A stretch of DNA of 52,967 nt. Source: an uncultured Desulfuromonadales bacterium (GTDB taxonomy: Bacteria > Desulfobacterota > Desulfuromonadia > Desulfuromonadales > Geopsychrobacteraceae). This document shows positions 1-8,276 of the stretch, piece by piece. The DNA is taken from contig CAMYNC010000004.1 of assembly GCA_947259685.1 (NCBI GenBank), positions 1-52,967 of the forward strand. The letters run 5' to 3'. The translations under genes and the position numbers were made by a program. A model generated the notes under the pieces. The model was given only the letters and a program-made list of their open reading frames with translations, had not been told where the DNA came from and did not search any database. Within the stretch, counting starts at the first letter, position 1; every line of letters begins with the position of its first letter.

Positions 1-94
1 CAGCCATCAGAATCCACTGGTTCTGGGTCGCGAACTTGAACAGCAGCGCGGCGGTAGCGGCCGAGCCAGCCAGGGCAATGATCAGATTAAGCAT
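1..94 (-). CDS. Partial small membrane protein, N-terminus only
   Basis: The first 31 codons of a gene running off the left edge are visible on the minus strand. The ATG ends at 94 and is preceded by an AAGGAAA ribosome-binding sequence about 8 bases upstream. The translation begins MLNLIIALAGSAATAALLF and continues into KFATQNQWILMA, so the N-terminus looks like a signal anchor or first membrane helix. I do not recognise the family from this fragment. Confidence 0.45.
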   Translation of the reverse strand, partial: MLNLIIALAGSAATAALLFKFATQNQWILMA

Positions 95-137
95 GGAAAT
101 TATTTCCTTTCAGGCGTGATATAAACCGAAAGAATCG

Positions 138-161
138 GGATTGCAGAGCATGCGGCAATCC
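138..161 (-). terminator. Possible weak terminator after the U32-like gene
   Basis: A 7-bp inverted repeat (GGATTGC / GCAATCC) with a 10-base loop lies downstream of the stop codon at 224. On the minus strand it is followed only by a mixed T-rich stretch, so its strength as a rho-independent terminator is doubtful. Confidence 0.25.
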
Positions 162-223
162 GCCATTTCGGGAGCAGAACTTTAACAATCTGCCGCCGAA
201 AAGTCAAAATAAACCGGCGCTAT

Positions 224-985
224 TCAGCGGGGCAATTGAGGATGTTCGACCAGCCGGTCGATCCCCAGGGCGGGAAGGTCTGCAGGGAGGTCTGTCAGCT
301 TGAGAAACTGGCTGTTGCCGGCCTGCAGCAGCTCCTGGGAGGTCTGGTTGGTTGTCAGGCGAAACACTTCACCGCAGCCGAAACTGCAGCGCCGTCCGGA
401 CTTATCGGCGTGGAAGGGGCAATTCCGACTGGAGGTCACCAGGGCATAAGGGGTATGCAGAGTCCCGCAGAGGGGCTCGGGCAGCGGATTTATTCCTTGC
501 AGCAGGTTGTCCAGTTCAACCCGGGCAATCCCCAGCTCCTGCAGCAGACTGACTGCTTCGGAGGAATACCAGCTGCCCTGGCGAAAATAATCTTCTGCCT
601 CCGGTGAGAGCTTTAAATCAACGACCCGTGGGCCCCGCTTCTGCCCGGAGAGTGCCCGCCCGAGAACAATCTCGACCTGAGGAAGGAAGCGACGGGTCAA
701 CTCCAGAGCCCCGAAATCGGAGATGACAACTTCATCTTCAGCAGTCATTTGATTTTCGAGAGATTGATACAGTGCTTTTATTTCACCAAGGCTCTCTTCA
801 CGGAGCACCGGCGTGACCAGAGTGAACCCAAGTTGACTTGAGCGAGCTGCCAAAAGCGCCTGCTCTACCTGAGACAGTGGTGGGAATGCCCAACTACAAA
901 ATTCAGCGCCGAAATAAAGTCGCTGAAAGCCTGACGGGAGTTCTCCCGAAAAACGCGAGAGAAAAAGCGCACGTTCGACAGCCAC
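224..985 (-). CDS. Peptidase U32-like (UbiV-like) protein with a four-cysteine cluster
   Basis: This 253-residue protein starts at GTG 985, three bases after the stop of the upstream transglycosylase gene, with AGGGG about 9 bases before the start. It has the look of a U32-type TIM barrel: strands such as VVISDFGALEL and EIVLGRALSGQKRGPR resemble U32 proteins. Cysteines at residues 30, 173, 189, 200 and 204 stand out. The C30 ... C189-x10-C200-x3-C204 arrangement resembles the [4Fe-4S] ligands of the U32 relative UbiV (C39, C180, C193, C197). U32-like proteins of this kind take part in oxygen-independent hydroxylations or tRNA/peptide modification, but the substrate cannot be read here. Family assignment is moderate; the Fe-S cluster is inferred from spacing. 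Confidence 0.55.
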   Translation of the reverse strand: MAVERALFLSRFSGELPSGFQRLYFGAEFCSWAFPPLSQVEQALLAARSSQLGFTLVTPVLREESLGEIKALYQSLENQMTAEDEVVISDFGALELTRRFLPQVEIVLGRALSGQKRGPRVVDLKLSPEAEDYFRQGSWYSSEAVSLLQELGIARVELDNLLQGINPLPEPLCGTLHTPYALVTSSRNCPFHADKSGRRCSFGCGEVFRLTTNQTSQELLQAGNSQFLKLTDLPADLPALGIDRLVEHPQLPR

Positions 986-988
986 CCC

Positions 989-2833
989 TTACCCCTGGTG
1001 GGATGAAGCAACCATCAGGGTCAGCTTTTGTCCAGGCCGCAAAATCTGCTTAGGCGACAGCTCATTCCAGCCTCGAATCTCTTCAGTGGCGACATCAAAC
1101 CGCCGCCCGATCTCCCAAAGGGTATCCCCAGGTCGCACTTGGTAAACCACCTTTTGGGCCGGTCCTTTGTTCTTGGCCTTAGCAACCTGCTGCTTGCCGG
1201 GGTTCGTTACCATCAGCACCAGTTTTTGCCCAGGCCGCAAAATCTGCCTTGGTGACAAGGCATTCCAACTACGAATCTCATTGGTGGCGACATCAAAGCT
1301 CCGCCCGATCTCCCACAGCGTGTCTCCCGGTTTAACTTGATAGACAACTTTTTGGCCCGGTCCTTTATTACTGGCCTTGGCAATCTGCCGCTTGCCGGGC
1401 TTGGAAACCATGAGCATCTGCCCCGGGCGAATCAGATTTTTCCAGCCGAGTTTGTTCCAGACCCGCAACTGTTTTTCGGTCACATTATTGCGCCGGGCAA
1501 TCGTCCACAGGCTGTCGCCGTTACGAACCTTGTAGGTCCGGCGCCGGCTACGGACATAACTGTCAGCCAACTCATCCACCGGCAGGCGGGTAAAGCCCTC
1601 TTTTAAAGGCAGAATCAGATTGCTGCCAACTTTAAGGGCGCGGGGATTTTTAATATTATTTAGCAGAACAATGTCGTCAACCTGAATCCGGTATTGTTTT
1701 GCCAAGGCTCTCAGGGTGTCACCGCGGCAGATTTGGTGCCGATGGTAGCGGGCCCGCTGGTCCTCCGGCAATTCGGCATACCCAGCGGCAAACAGAGCGG
1801 CGGTACCAGCAGGAACCTGCAATTGATAATCCTGGACCCCGGGCGGGGTACTCCAGCGCTTTAATTCAGGATTCAAAGCTTTGATATCAGCATATTCGAC
1901 AGCGCAAAGGCTGGCCACGACTTCGAGGTCAGTGGTCGTCGGTACAGTTACGGTTTCAGCCTCAACAGGTACTTCAAAGTCCAGGTCATTAAATCCGTAG
2001 CCTTCCAGGTCTCGGACAATCTCCAGGCTGGCAATCAGCTTCGGCAGATAATTTCGGGTTTCTTCACTCAAAACCTTATCTTCCGCCAAGTCCCAGAAAT
2101 TACGACTTTTTTTGGCCTTAATCGCCTTACGGACCTTGCCGCCACCGGCATTGTACGCGGCAACAGCGAGATACCAGTCGCCATCAAATCGCTTGTTGAG
2201 GTACTTTAGATGCTGAGCTGCAGCGCGAGTCGATTTTTCGACATGACAGCGTTGGTCCTGCCACCAGTCATTGGTCAGACCGTAAATGTTCCCAGTACTC
2301 TCAATAAATTGCCAGGGCCCGGCCGCATGAGCCCAGCTGTAGGCCTTGGAGTTAAAACCGGACTCAATCATCGCCAAATAGGCCAGATCGAGCGGGACCC
2401 CTTCTTCAGCAAAAATTTCCTGAATCTCAGGTACATAACGTCCAGCGCGTTCCAGCCAGAGAGCAAAGGTCTTTTTCCCGGGTCCAGTGTAACGTTTGAC
2501 CAAAAGCGCTACCCGTTCGTGGTCGGCAAGGGGAAAATCGCCAAAATATGGCAGCGGCCGATTTTTTTCCAAACCACTTTCCTCAGGCTCGCCAATCAAC
2601 GTTGCGTCCCAGACCTCAGGAACAGCAGCCTGATCTAACCCTGGCTCAAGCAATGCATTTTCGACAGCGAAGTCAGGACCGGGCAGTTCCAAGGCGTCAG
2701 CTTCCAGAGGTGTTTGCACACCGGAAACCGGCTGTTGTTGCCCACCGGCAACCGGCTGCGCAGGCCTAGAACTTGGATAAAAACAGCCTGCGAACAAGGT
2801 CAACAGTATGCAAAAAGGAACCAACTTCAACAT
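989..2833 (-). CDS. mltD: Membrane-bound lytic murein transglycosylase D with LysM repeats
   Basis: A 614-residue lipoprotein that cleaves the glycan strands of peptidoglycan. The start at 2833 is chosen because CAGGAG lies 6 bases upstream and the product then begins with a signal ending in a lipobox (LLTLFAGC). A longer in-frame start at 2854 would add seven residues. After a linker comes the SLT domain (roughly residues 130-250), with catalytic glutamate in AYLAMIESGFN and the typical AAGPWQFIESTG motif. A degenerate LysM-like segment follows, then four clear LysM modules near residues 375-610 (for example YQVKPGDTLWEIGRSF). The last two LysM units and their linkers are a recent tandem duplication, visible at DNA level. 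The U32-like gene follows after three bases, so the two are probably co-transcribed. Confidence 0.92.
   Translation of the reverse strand: MLKLVPFCILLTLFAGCFYPSSRPAQPVAGGQQQPVSGVQTPLEADALELPGPDFAVENALLEPGLDQAAVPEVWDATLIGEPEESGLEKNRPLPYFGDFPLADHERVALLVKRYTGPGKKTFALWLERAGRYVPEIQEIFAEEGVPLDLAYLAMIESGFNSKAYSWAHAAGPWQFIESTGNIYGLTNDWWQDQRCHVEKSTRAAAQHLKYLNKRFDGDWYLAVAAYNAGGGKVRKAIKAKKSRNFWDLAEDKVLSEETRNYLPKLIASLEIVRDLEGYGFNDLDFEVPVEAETVTVPTTTDLEVVASLCAVEYADIKALNPELKRWSTPPGVQDYQLQVPAGTAALFAAGYAELPEDQRARYHRHQICRGDTLRALAKQYRIQVDDIVLLNNIKNPRALKVGSNLILPLKEGFTRLPVDELADSYVRSRRRTYKVRNGDSLWTIARRNNVTEKQLRVWNKLGWKNLIRPGQMLMVSKPGKRQIAKASNKGPGQKVVYQVKPGDTLWEIGRSFDVATNEIRSWNALSPRQILRPGQKLVLMVTNPGKQQVAKAKNKGPAQKVVYQVRPGDTLWEIGRRFDVATEEIRGWNELSPKQILRPGQKLTLMVASSHQG
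1031..1415 (-). repeat. 198-bp tandem duplication encoding the last two LysM units of MltD
   Basis: Two adjacent segments about 198 bp (66 codons) apart are clearly similar at nucleotide level. The block beginning CCAGGCCGCAAAATCTGC near 1032 recurs near 1230. Each encodes a linker of the form KNKGP(A/G)QKVVYQV plus one LysM module. The period is a multiple of three, so the reading frame is kept. Confidence 0.8.
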
Positions 2834-2919
2834 AGAAACTCCTGGGTAAAACAAACTGGTCGCCGACTCAACAAAAAGCCACAGAACTGAATGAGCTTAG
2901 CGGATGCACATAATCCATG

Positions 2920-4566
2920 TCAAGCAGGCTCATTCTCATGAGAGTCCTCTTCACTCCAAAAACGTCGCTGCAGCTCTTCTAGCAATGGCGCAAAACTCAC
3001 GCGGTCAAAGGCAGAAATCGGAATGGCCTGGTAACGTCGACATAAATGCGGTAAATCCTGAGGATCAACCTGGTCGATTTTATTAAACACTAACAGCCGC
3101 TGGCGGGTCCCCAAGTCGAGATCTTCCAAAATCTTTTCGACCGACTCGATCTGTTCGTGAAATCTGGGATTGGACAAATCGACCAAATGCAGCAACAGAT
3201 CAGCATCTTCCAGCTCTTCGAGGGTCGCCTTAAACGCCCCCAGCAGGCTTTTCGGCAGGTCACGGATAAAACCGACTGTGTCAGTAATAATCACCTCCCG
3301 GTCAAGGGGAAAGCGCAAACGCCGCGTTGAAGTATCCAGGGTGGCGAATAGCAGGTTTTCGGTAAACACCTCGCTCTGGGTCATCGCGTTGAGCAGAGTT
3401 GACTTGCCGGCGTTGGTGTAGCCAACAATAGAGATTATCGGCAAGCCGGCACGGACCCGCTTCTGCCGTCGCTGCAGGCGACCACGGCCAAGGCTTTCGA
3501 GTTGCTTCTCCAGTCGGTTAATCTTATCACGAATCCGCCGCCGGTCGATCTCCAGTTTGGTTTCCCCGGGGCCACGCCCGCCAATCCCTCCCATCAGCCG
3601 CGACATGGCTGTTCCTTTGCCGGCCAAACGCGGCAAAATGTATTTCAGCTGCGCCAATTCCACCTGCACCTTGCCGTCGCGCGACTGGGCACGGTTGGCG
3701 AAAATATCGAGAATCAGCTGGGTGCGATCAATGACCTTGATTTCTGTCACTTCGGTAATCGAACGAACCTGATTCGGGGTGAGGTCCTGGTCAAAGACCA
3801 ACAGTGTTGCCCGGCGCTGTAGCGCGCTGATGACAATCTCGCGCAACTTGCCTTCACCGACCAGATAACGCGGATTAAGCTTGCGTGGCCGCTGAATCAC
3901 TTTGTCGATCACCGCCAGATTGGCGGTCCGAGCCAGCTCTTCAAGCTCAGCCATGGAATCTTCCGCCTGCTGGCGATTACCGCGCGGCACTGAAATCAGT
4001 AGTGCCCGTTCGCGATCATCGGCAAGGTCGATGGTCTCGGCGGAAACCCGCTCCATCTGCTGATCGAGCGATTGGATAAAGTTGGAAAAATCAAGCTGCA
4101 GCCGATAGAAATCGCTCAGGGTAACGGTTTCAATCTGCGCCTTCTGTTCCGTCGGCAGCAGATGGGCATATTCGAACCGCCCTGGCAGCCCGTCATCCCG
4201 CACACCGATCACCGCCATCGTATCGAGCCGCAGCAGCTCAAGGTCGGTCAGGTCATCACGACTTAAGGCTTCCTGCTTCAAATGGGTATGAATACAGCGC
4301 AGTCCACGCAGGCCGCTACGTCCTAAACTGTAGCCCGACAGATCCGGGATAACAATCTCCCGATCGTCACCGACGATGACATACTGGATTGTTCCGGCAC
4401 GATCGATGATCAACCCGAGCTGCCGCTGAGTCTCGCGGGAAAGTTCGCTCAGATAGCGCGCCAGCTCACCAGAGATCAGCTCATCGGCAGGAATTTTCCG
4501 CCGGTAGATCCGCTCCAGGGCATTGATCTGGCTGGCCTTTAAGCCGGTGGTTTTACCTTCGATCAT
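2920..4566 (-). CDS. hflX: GTPase HflX
   Basis: A 548-residue ribosome-associated GTPase of the HflX family, implicated in splitting or rescuing stalled ribosomes. The start at 4566 (MIEGKTTGLKA) is preferred. The longer in-frame start at 4611 lies inside the fabI terminator hairpin. An N-terminal extension of about 180 residues, seen in deltaproteobacterial HflX, precedes the HflX N-domain. The motif GGRGPGETKLEIDRRR and a coiled helix follow, then the G domain from about residue 380, with GYTNAGKS (G1), DTVGFIRDLP (G3) and NKID (G4). No strong ribosome-binding site is visible before the chosen start. Confidence 0.93.
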   Translation of the reverse strand: MIEGKTTGLKASQINALERIYRRKIPADELISGELARYLSELSRETQRQLGLIIDRAGTIQYVIVGDDREIVIPDLSGYSLGRSGLRGLRCIHTHLKQEALSRDDLTDLELLRLDTMAVIGVRDDGLPGRFEYAHLLPTEQKAQIETVTLSDFYRLQLDFSNFIQSLDQQMERVSAETIDLADDRERALLISVPRGNRQQAEDSMAELEELARTANLAVIDKVIQRPRKLNPRYLVGEGKLREIVISALQRRATLLVFDQDLTPNQVRSITEVTEIKVIDRTQLILDIFANRAQSRDGKVQVELAQLKYILPRLAGKGTAMSRLMGGIGGRGPGETKLEIDRRRIRDKINRLEKQLESLGRGRLQRRQKRVRAGLPIISIVGYTNAGKSTLLNAMTQSEVFTENLLFATLDTSTRRLRFPLDREVIITDTVGFIRDLPKSLLGAFKATLEELEDADLLLHLVDLSNPRFHEQIESVEKILEDLDLGTRQRLLVFNKIDQVDPQDLPHLCRRYQAIPISAFDRVSFAPLLEELQRRFWSEEDSHENEPA

Positions 4567-4575
4567 TGATGATCC

Positions 4576-4609
4576 AGAAAAAGGCAAAGGCCCCAGATGG
4601 GGCCTTTGC
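4576..4609 (-). terminator. Rho-independent terminator downstream of fabI
   Basis: A perfect 11-bp stem (GCAAAGGCCCC at 4584-4594, GGGGCCTTTGC at 4599-4609) with a 4-base loop is followed on the minus strand by CCTTTTT. It lies 30 bases past the fabI stop and directly before the hflX start, so it separates the two genes. Confidence 0.85.
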
Positions 4610-4638
4610 AAAACAGATAGATGCTGCTGTTAATCAAT

Positions 4639-5406
4639 TTAACCGGCAGCAGTATTGAAACCACCATCGACATAATGAACTTCACCGGTCACCCCGGAGG
4701 CAAGATCGGAAACCAGGTAGAGAGTCGATTTACCCACTTCATCCTGATCTACCAGCCGTCTCAGCGGCGAGCGGGCTTCAGCCACTTGCAGCTTTTCTTT
4801 AAAGTTGGCAATCCCTGACGCCGCCAAAGTTTTGATCGGACCAGCGGAAACCGCGTTGACGCGGATCCCCTTATCACCAAGCTCGGCGGCCAGGTAACGC
4901 ACCGAAGCTTCCAGCGCCGCCTTGGCAACCCCCATGACGTTATATTGCGGAACCGAACGGACCGAACCAAGATAGGTCATGGTGACGATGCTGCCACCTT
5001 CCTTCAGCACTGGCAAAGCACAGCGGGTCATCGAAACCAGCGAGTATGCGCTGACATCGAGAGCCAAACGGAAGCCTTCACGACTGGTCTGACTGAAGGG
5101 GTTTTTCAAATCTTCACGGTTCGCAAAAGCGACCGCGTGCACCACAAAATCGATCTTGCCCCACTGTTTTTCCAATTCGGCAAACACCTCGACCATCTCA
5201 CCCTCGTTCTGCACATCGCAGGGCAGGATAATCTTCGCACCAAGGCTCTCAGCGAGTGGCCGAACCCGCTTTTCAAGCGCTTCATTCAGATAGGTAAAGG
5301 CAAGTTCGGCACCAGCGGCATTAAGCTGCTGGGCAATCCCCCAGGCGATACTTTTGTCATTGGCAAGGCCAAAAATAATGCCCCGTTTTCCGGTCATCAG
5401 TCCCAT
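4639..5406 (-). CDS. fabI: Enoyl-[acyl-carrier-protein] reductase (NADH) FabI
   Basis: A 255-residue SDR-fold enzyme that performs the last reduction of each fatty-acid elongation cycle. The N-terminus (MTGKRGIIFGLANDKSIAWG) has the FabI-specific nucleotide-binding pattern. The catalytic region TYLGSVRSVPQYNVMGVAK holds the two FabI tyrosines and the Y-x6-K pair, which separates it from FabG. The start at 5406 has AAGGAG about 13 bases upstream; an alternative ATG at 5430 sits just before that motif and is less likely. A strong terminator follows the gene. It is divergent from leuC, and the roughly 170-base gap must hold both promoters. Confidence 0.93.
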   Translation of the reverse strand: MGLMTGKRGIIFGLANDKSIAWGIAQQLNAAGAELAFTYLNEALEKRVRPLAESLGAKIILPCDVQNEGEMVEVFAELEKQWGKIDFVVHAVAFANREDLKNPFSQTSREGFRLALDVSAYSLVSMTRCALPVLKEGGSIVTMTYLGSVRSVPQYNVMGVAKAALEASVRYLAAELGDKGIRVNAVSAGPIKTLAASGIANFKEKLQVAEARSPLRRLVDQDEVGKSTLYLVSDLASGVTGEVHYVDGGFNTAAG

Positions 5407-5580
5407 AATTGCGTCGGTCTCCTTGAACATCGGTGTTGAGAATGCACCTTTTTAGCAAAAGCGCCGGGGGAAGGCAAGCTGCTTACGCACTTCACAGTGG
5501 AAGTTTCCAGCTGGTACAAATATACGTTTCCTTCTAAACTGAAGGTTCAACATATGAAGAACAGAGAACAGGAGCAAGCG

Positions 5581-6993
5581 ATGAGCGGACGCACCCTCTA
5601 CGACAAACTCTGGGACAGCCATATCGTTAGTTGTGAAACTGATGGAACCTGCCTGGTTTACATCGACCGACAACTGCTACACGAAGTGACCTCCCCGCAG
5701 GCCTTTGAAGGGCTGCGACTAACCGGGCGGAAACCCTGGCGGATCGAGGCCAACCTGGCGGTCCCCGATCATAATGTGCCGACCATTGATCGCGCGGCCG
5801 GAATCAGTGACCCGATCTCGCGATTGCAGATCGAAACCCTCGAAAAAAACTGCCACGAATTCGGTATCACCCTGTTCGGCATGAACGACCCCCGCCAGGG
5901 GATCGTCCATGTTATCGGCCCGGAACAGGGCGCCACTCTGCCGGGGATGACCGTGGTCTGCGGCGACTCGCATACTGCCACCCACGGGGCCTTCGGTGCG
6001 CTGGCTTTCGGCATCGGCACCTCGGAAGTCGAGCATGTACTGGCCACCCAGTGCCTGATCCAGAAAAAGTCAAAGTCGATGCTGGTGCAGGTCGATGGCG
6101 AACTGCCGGTCGGCTTGACGCCCAAGGATGTGGTGCTGGCGATCATCGGCCGCATCGGCACTGCCGGCGGCACCGGATACTGCATCGAATTCGGCGGCAG
6201 TACCATCCGCAGCCTGTCGATGGAAGGGCGGATGACCATCTGCAACATGACCATAGAGGCCGGCGCCCGCGCCGGGCTGATCGCGGTGGACAAAAAGACC
6301 AGCGAGTATGTCCAGGGGCGCCCGTTTGCCCCCGTTGGCGAGCGATGGAGCCAAGCAGTGCAAAACTGGCAAGAACTTCACTCTGACAGCGACGCTGAGT
6401 TCGACCGGGTGGTACAGCTTGACGCCCGTGACCTGCGCCCCCAGGTCACCTGGGGGACCTCGCCGGAGATGGTCGTCAGCATCGAGGAGCGGGTACCCGA
6501 TCCGGCCGACGAATCCGACCCGGTCAAACGCGAAGGGATGCTGTCCGCATTAAAGTACATGGGACTGAACGCCGGCACCCCGATCAGCGAGATTTTCCCG
6601 GACAAAGTCTTCATCGGTTCCTGCACCAACGGCCGCATTGAGGATCTGCGTGCCGCCGCTGCGGTCCTGAAGGGGCGGAAACTGGCTGAAAATATCCAAC
6701 TGGCGATGGTGGTGCCCGGCTCTGGACTGGTCAAGCAGCAAGCCGAGGCCGAAGGGTTGGATAAGGTCTTTATCGCGGCGGGATTTGAATGGCGCGAGCC
6801 GGGCTGTTCCATGTGCCTGGCGATGAACAACGACCGCCTCAATCCCAAAGAACGCTGCGCATCCACCTCGAACCGCAACTTTGAAGGCCGCCAGGGGCAA
6901 GGGGGGCGCACGCACCTGGTCAGCCCGGCGATGGCGGCCGCCGCCGCAGTTTTTGGTCACTTTGTCGATATCCGTCAACTGGAGGTGCTGTGA
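5581..6993 (+). CDS. leuC: 3-isopropylmalate dehydratase large subunit LeuC
   Basis: A 470-residue aconitase-family subunit that, with LeuD, isomerises 2- to 3-isopropylmalate in leucine synthesis. The start at 5581 ([16 protein letters not shown]) has AGGAG 7 bases upstream and matches the usual LeuC N-terminus. An upstream ATG at 5554 would add nine residues and cannot be excluded. Fe-S ligands are visible in [11 protein letters not shown] and [11 protein letters not shown], with the substrate region [13 protein letters not shown]. The stop codon overlaps the leuD start (TGATG), indicating translational coupling. Confidence 0.95.
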   Translation: MSGRTLYDKLWDSHIVSCETDGTCLVYIDRQLLHEVTSPQAFEGLRLTGRKPWRIEANLAVPDHNVPTIDRAAGISDPISRLQIETLEKNCHEFGITLFGMNDPRQGIVHVIGPEQGATLPGMTVVCGDSHTATHGAFGALAFGIGTSEVEHVLATQCLIQKKSKSMLVQVDGELPVGLTPKDVVLAIIGRIGTAGGTGYCIEFGGSTIRSLSMEGRMTICNMTIEAGARAGLIAVDKKTSEYVQGRPFAPVGERWSQAVQNWQELHSDSDAEFDRVVQLDARDLRPQVTWGTSPEMVVSIEERVPDPADESDPVKREGMLSALKYMGLNAGTPISEIFPDKVFIGSCTNGRIEDLRAAAAVLKGRKLAENIQLAMVVPGSGLVKQQAEAEGLDKVFIAAGFEWREPGCSMCLAMNNDRLNPKERCASTSNRNFEGRQGQGGRTHLVSPAMAAAAAVFGHFVDIRQLEVL

Positions 6994-7634
6994 TGGAAAA
7001 GTTCACCCCATTCTCCGGCCTGGTCGCCCCACTCGACCGCGCCAACGTCGACACCGACGCGATCATCCCCAAGCAGTTCCTCAAGTCGATCAAACGCACC
7101 GGCTTCGGTCCCTACCTGTTCGACGAGTGGCGCTACCGCGACCACGGGGAACCGGGTATGGACTGCACCGATCGTCCGCGCAACAGTGAATTTGTCCTCA
7201 ACCAGCCGCGCTACCAGGGGGCTGAAATTCTGCTGACCCGCGCCAACTTCGGCTGCGGATCCTCCCGCGAGCATGCCCCCTGGGCGCTACGCGATTTCGG
7301 CTTCCGGGTGCTGATCGCTCCCAGCTTTGCTGATATCTTCTCCAGCAACTGCTTCAAAAACGGCATCCTGCCGATTGTCCAGCCAGAAGAAACGGTGGCG
7401 GAGTTGTTTCATGAAGTAGAGAGTTCTGAAGGGTTCAGCTTACAGGTCGATCTGGCAATGCAGCGGCTAACGCTGCCGGGTGGAGAGCAGCTCAGTTTTG
7501 AGGTCGATCCTTTCCGCAAGCATTGCCTGCTCAACGGACTGGACGACATCGGCCTGACCCTGCAAAAAGTTAAAGAGATAAAGGCCTATGAGGAACGACG
7601 CAAGCAAATTACCCCCTGGCTGTTTTCCGCATAG
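6993..7634 (+). CDS. leuD: 3-isopropylmalate dehydratase small subunit LeuD
   Basis: A 213-residue small subunit forming the swivelling domain of isopropylmalate isomerase. The ATG at 6993 shares its A with the leuC stop and has GGAGG 7 bases upstream inside leuC. A GTG at 6990 is less likely. The motifs [17 protein letters not shown] and [15 protein letters not shown] are typical. A GC-rich inverted repeat follows about 60 bases after the stop, so leuCD appears to be a two-gene unit. Confidence 0.95.
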   Translation: MEKFTPFSGLVAPLDRANVDTDAIIPKQFLKSIKRTGFGPYLFDEWRYRDHGEPGMDCTDRPRNSEFVLNQPRYQGAEILLTRANFGCGSSREHAPWALRDFGFRVLIAPSFADIFSSNCFKNGILPIVQPEETVAELFHEVESSEGFSLQVDLAMQRLTLPGGEQLSFEVDPFRKHCLLNGLDDIGLTLQKVKEIKAYEERRKQITPWLFSA

Positions 7635-7690
7635 ACGGCCAGCGGCGCAACATCCCAAGCACCACCAGATCACCTCTTAACCAGGAAGAA

Positions 7691-7720
7691 GCCCGTTCCC
7701 TCGCAACACAGGGAACGGGC
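7691..7720 (+). terminator. Probable terminator after leuD
   Basis: A perfect 10-bp inverted repeat (GCCCGTTCCC / GGGAACGGGC) has a 10-base loop. The plus side is followed by CAATTT and the minus side by CTTCTTCC, so neither T-run is perfect. It may work in both directions between leuD and the minus-strand remnant that follows. Confidence 0.55.
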
Positions 7721-7759
7721 CAATTTCAGGTTGCGGAGAGACCGCGGCGATTAAAAGAC

Positions 7760-8001
7760 CTACTGCATCTGCAGGAAGAATTCGTCGGCATCCTGAGCTT
7801 CGTAACCGGCCACCAACTCCAGCTGTGCTGGCAGCAGCATGTAGCCGACTTCCACCGCGAAGTTTTCCAGATCGGTTTCACCCTCTTTGTAGATTCCGCT
7901 GGTGAAACAGGGGCGATAGTTTCCACGTTGAACATTCAGCCACCAGTTAAAGGCGAGATACGAAGCTCTCAGGTTTAATGAATTTCGGCGACAATCTAAT
8001 T
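7760..8001 (-). pseudogene. Fragment of an outer-membrane porin-like gene
   Basis: On the minus strand about 80 codons remain open, ending at 7760. They encode beta-strand-like sequence such as ASYLAFNWWLNVQRG and LLPAQLELVAGYEAQDA, resembling the C-terminal part of phosphate-selective-porin-type proteins. There is no plausible start; upstream the frame runs directly into the MITE-like element at 8002. The expected final strands are also missing. I infer a decayed porin fragment; the exact family is uncertain. Confidence 0.4.
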
Positions 8002-8162
8002 CCTGAATCAGTGAGTATCCGGCGGCGAATAGCACAAGTCATTGAATTGCTTGAGCACTCCAAGAATCACCGCTGAACCTTTGGGTGCAGCTCAGATTTT
8101 TGCAGCACTCATTCAATCCAAGCACTTGCACTCTTCATCCACCGTTTACTCACTGATTCAGG
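8002..8162 (+). mobile_element. MITE-like element, copy 1 (161 bp)
   Basis: A 161-bp non-coding element with 16-bp terminal inverted repeats (CCTGAATCAGTGAGTA) is flanked by a 5-bp direct repeat, TAATT, at 7997-8001 and 8163-8167. A second copy of the same length, about 95% identical by manual alignment, lies inverted at 42361-42521 with its own 5-bp duplication. It encodes no transposase, so it must have been moved by one supplied in trans. The transposase family is unknown. Confidence 0.85.
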
Positions 8163-8276
8163 TAATTGCTAACAATCGGCTAACAATGTTCATGTATAAA
8201 CAGTTCACCCACAATCAGAGAGGTGACAAAGACGGATAGTCGCATTTTTCAAGACGAACCGGAAAAAACCCAGGTA

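Noticed and set aside
1031..1415. CRISPR or satellite array
   Set aside because: The repeats are coding, 198 bp long and in frame with LysM modules; no CRISPR-type short repeats were seen anywhere in the window.
4567..4611. N-terminal extension of HflX starting at 4611
   Set aside because: The extra codons lie inside the fabI terminator hairpin and have no family support; 4566 matches the usual start.
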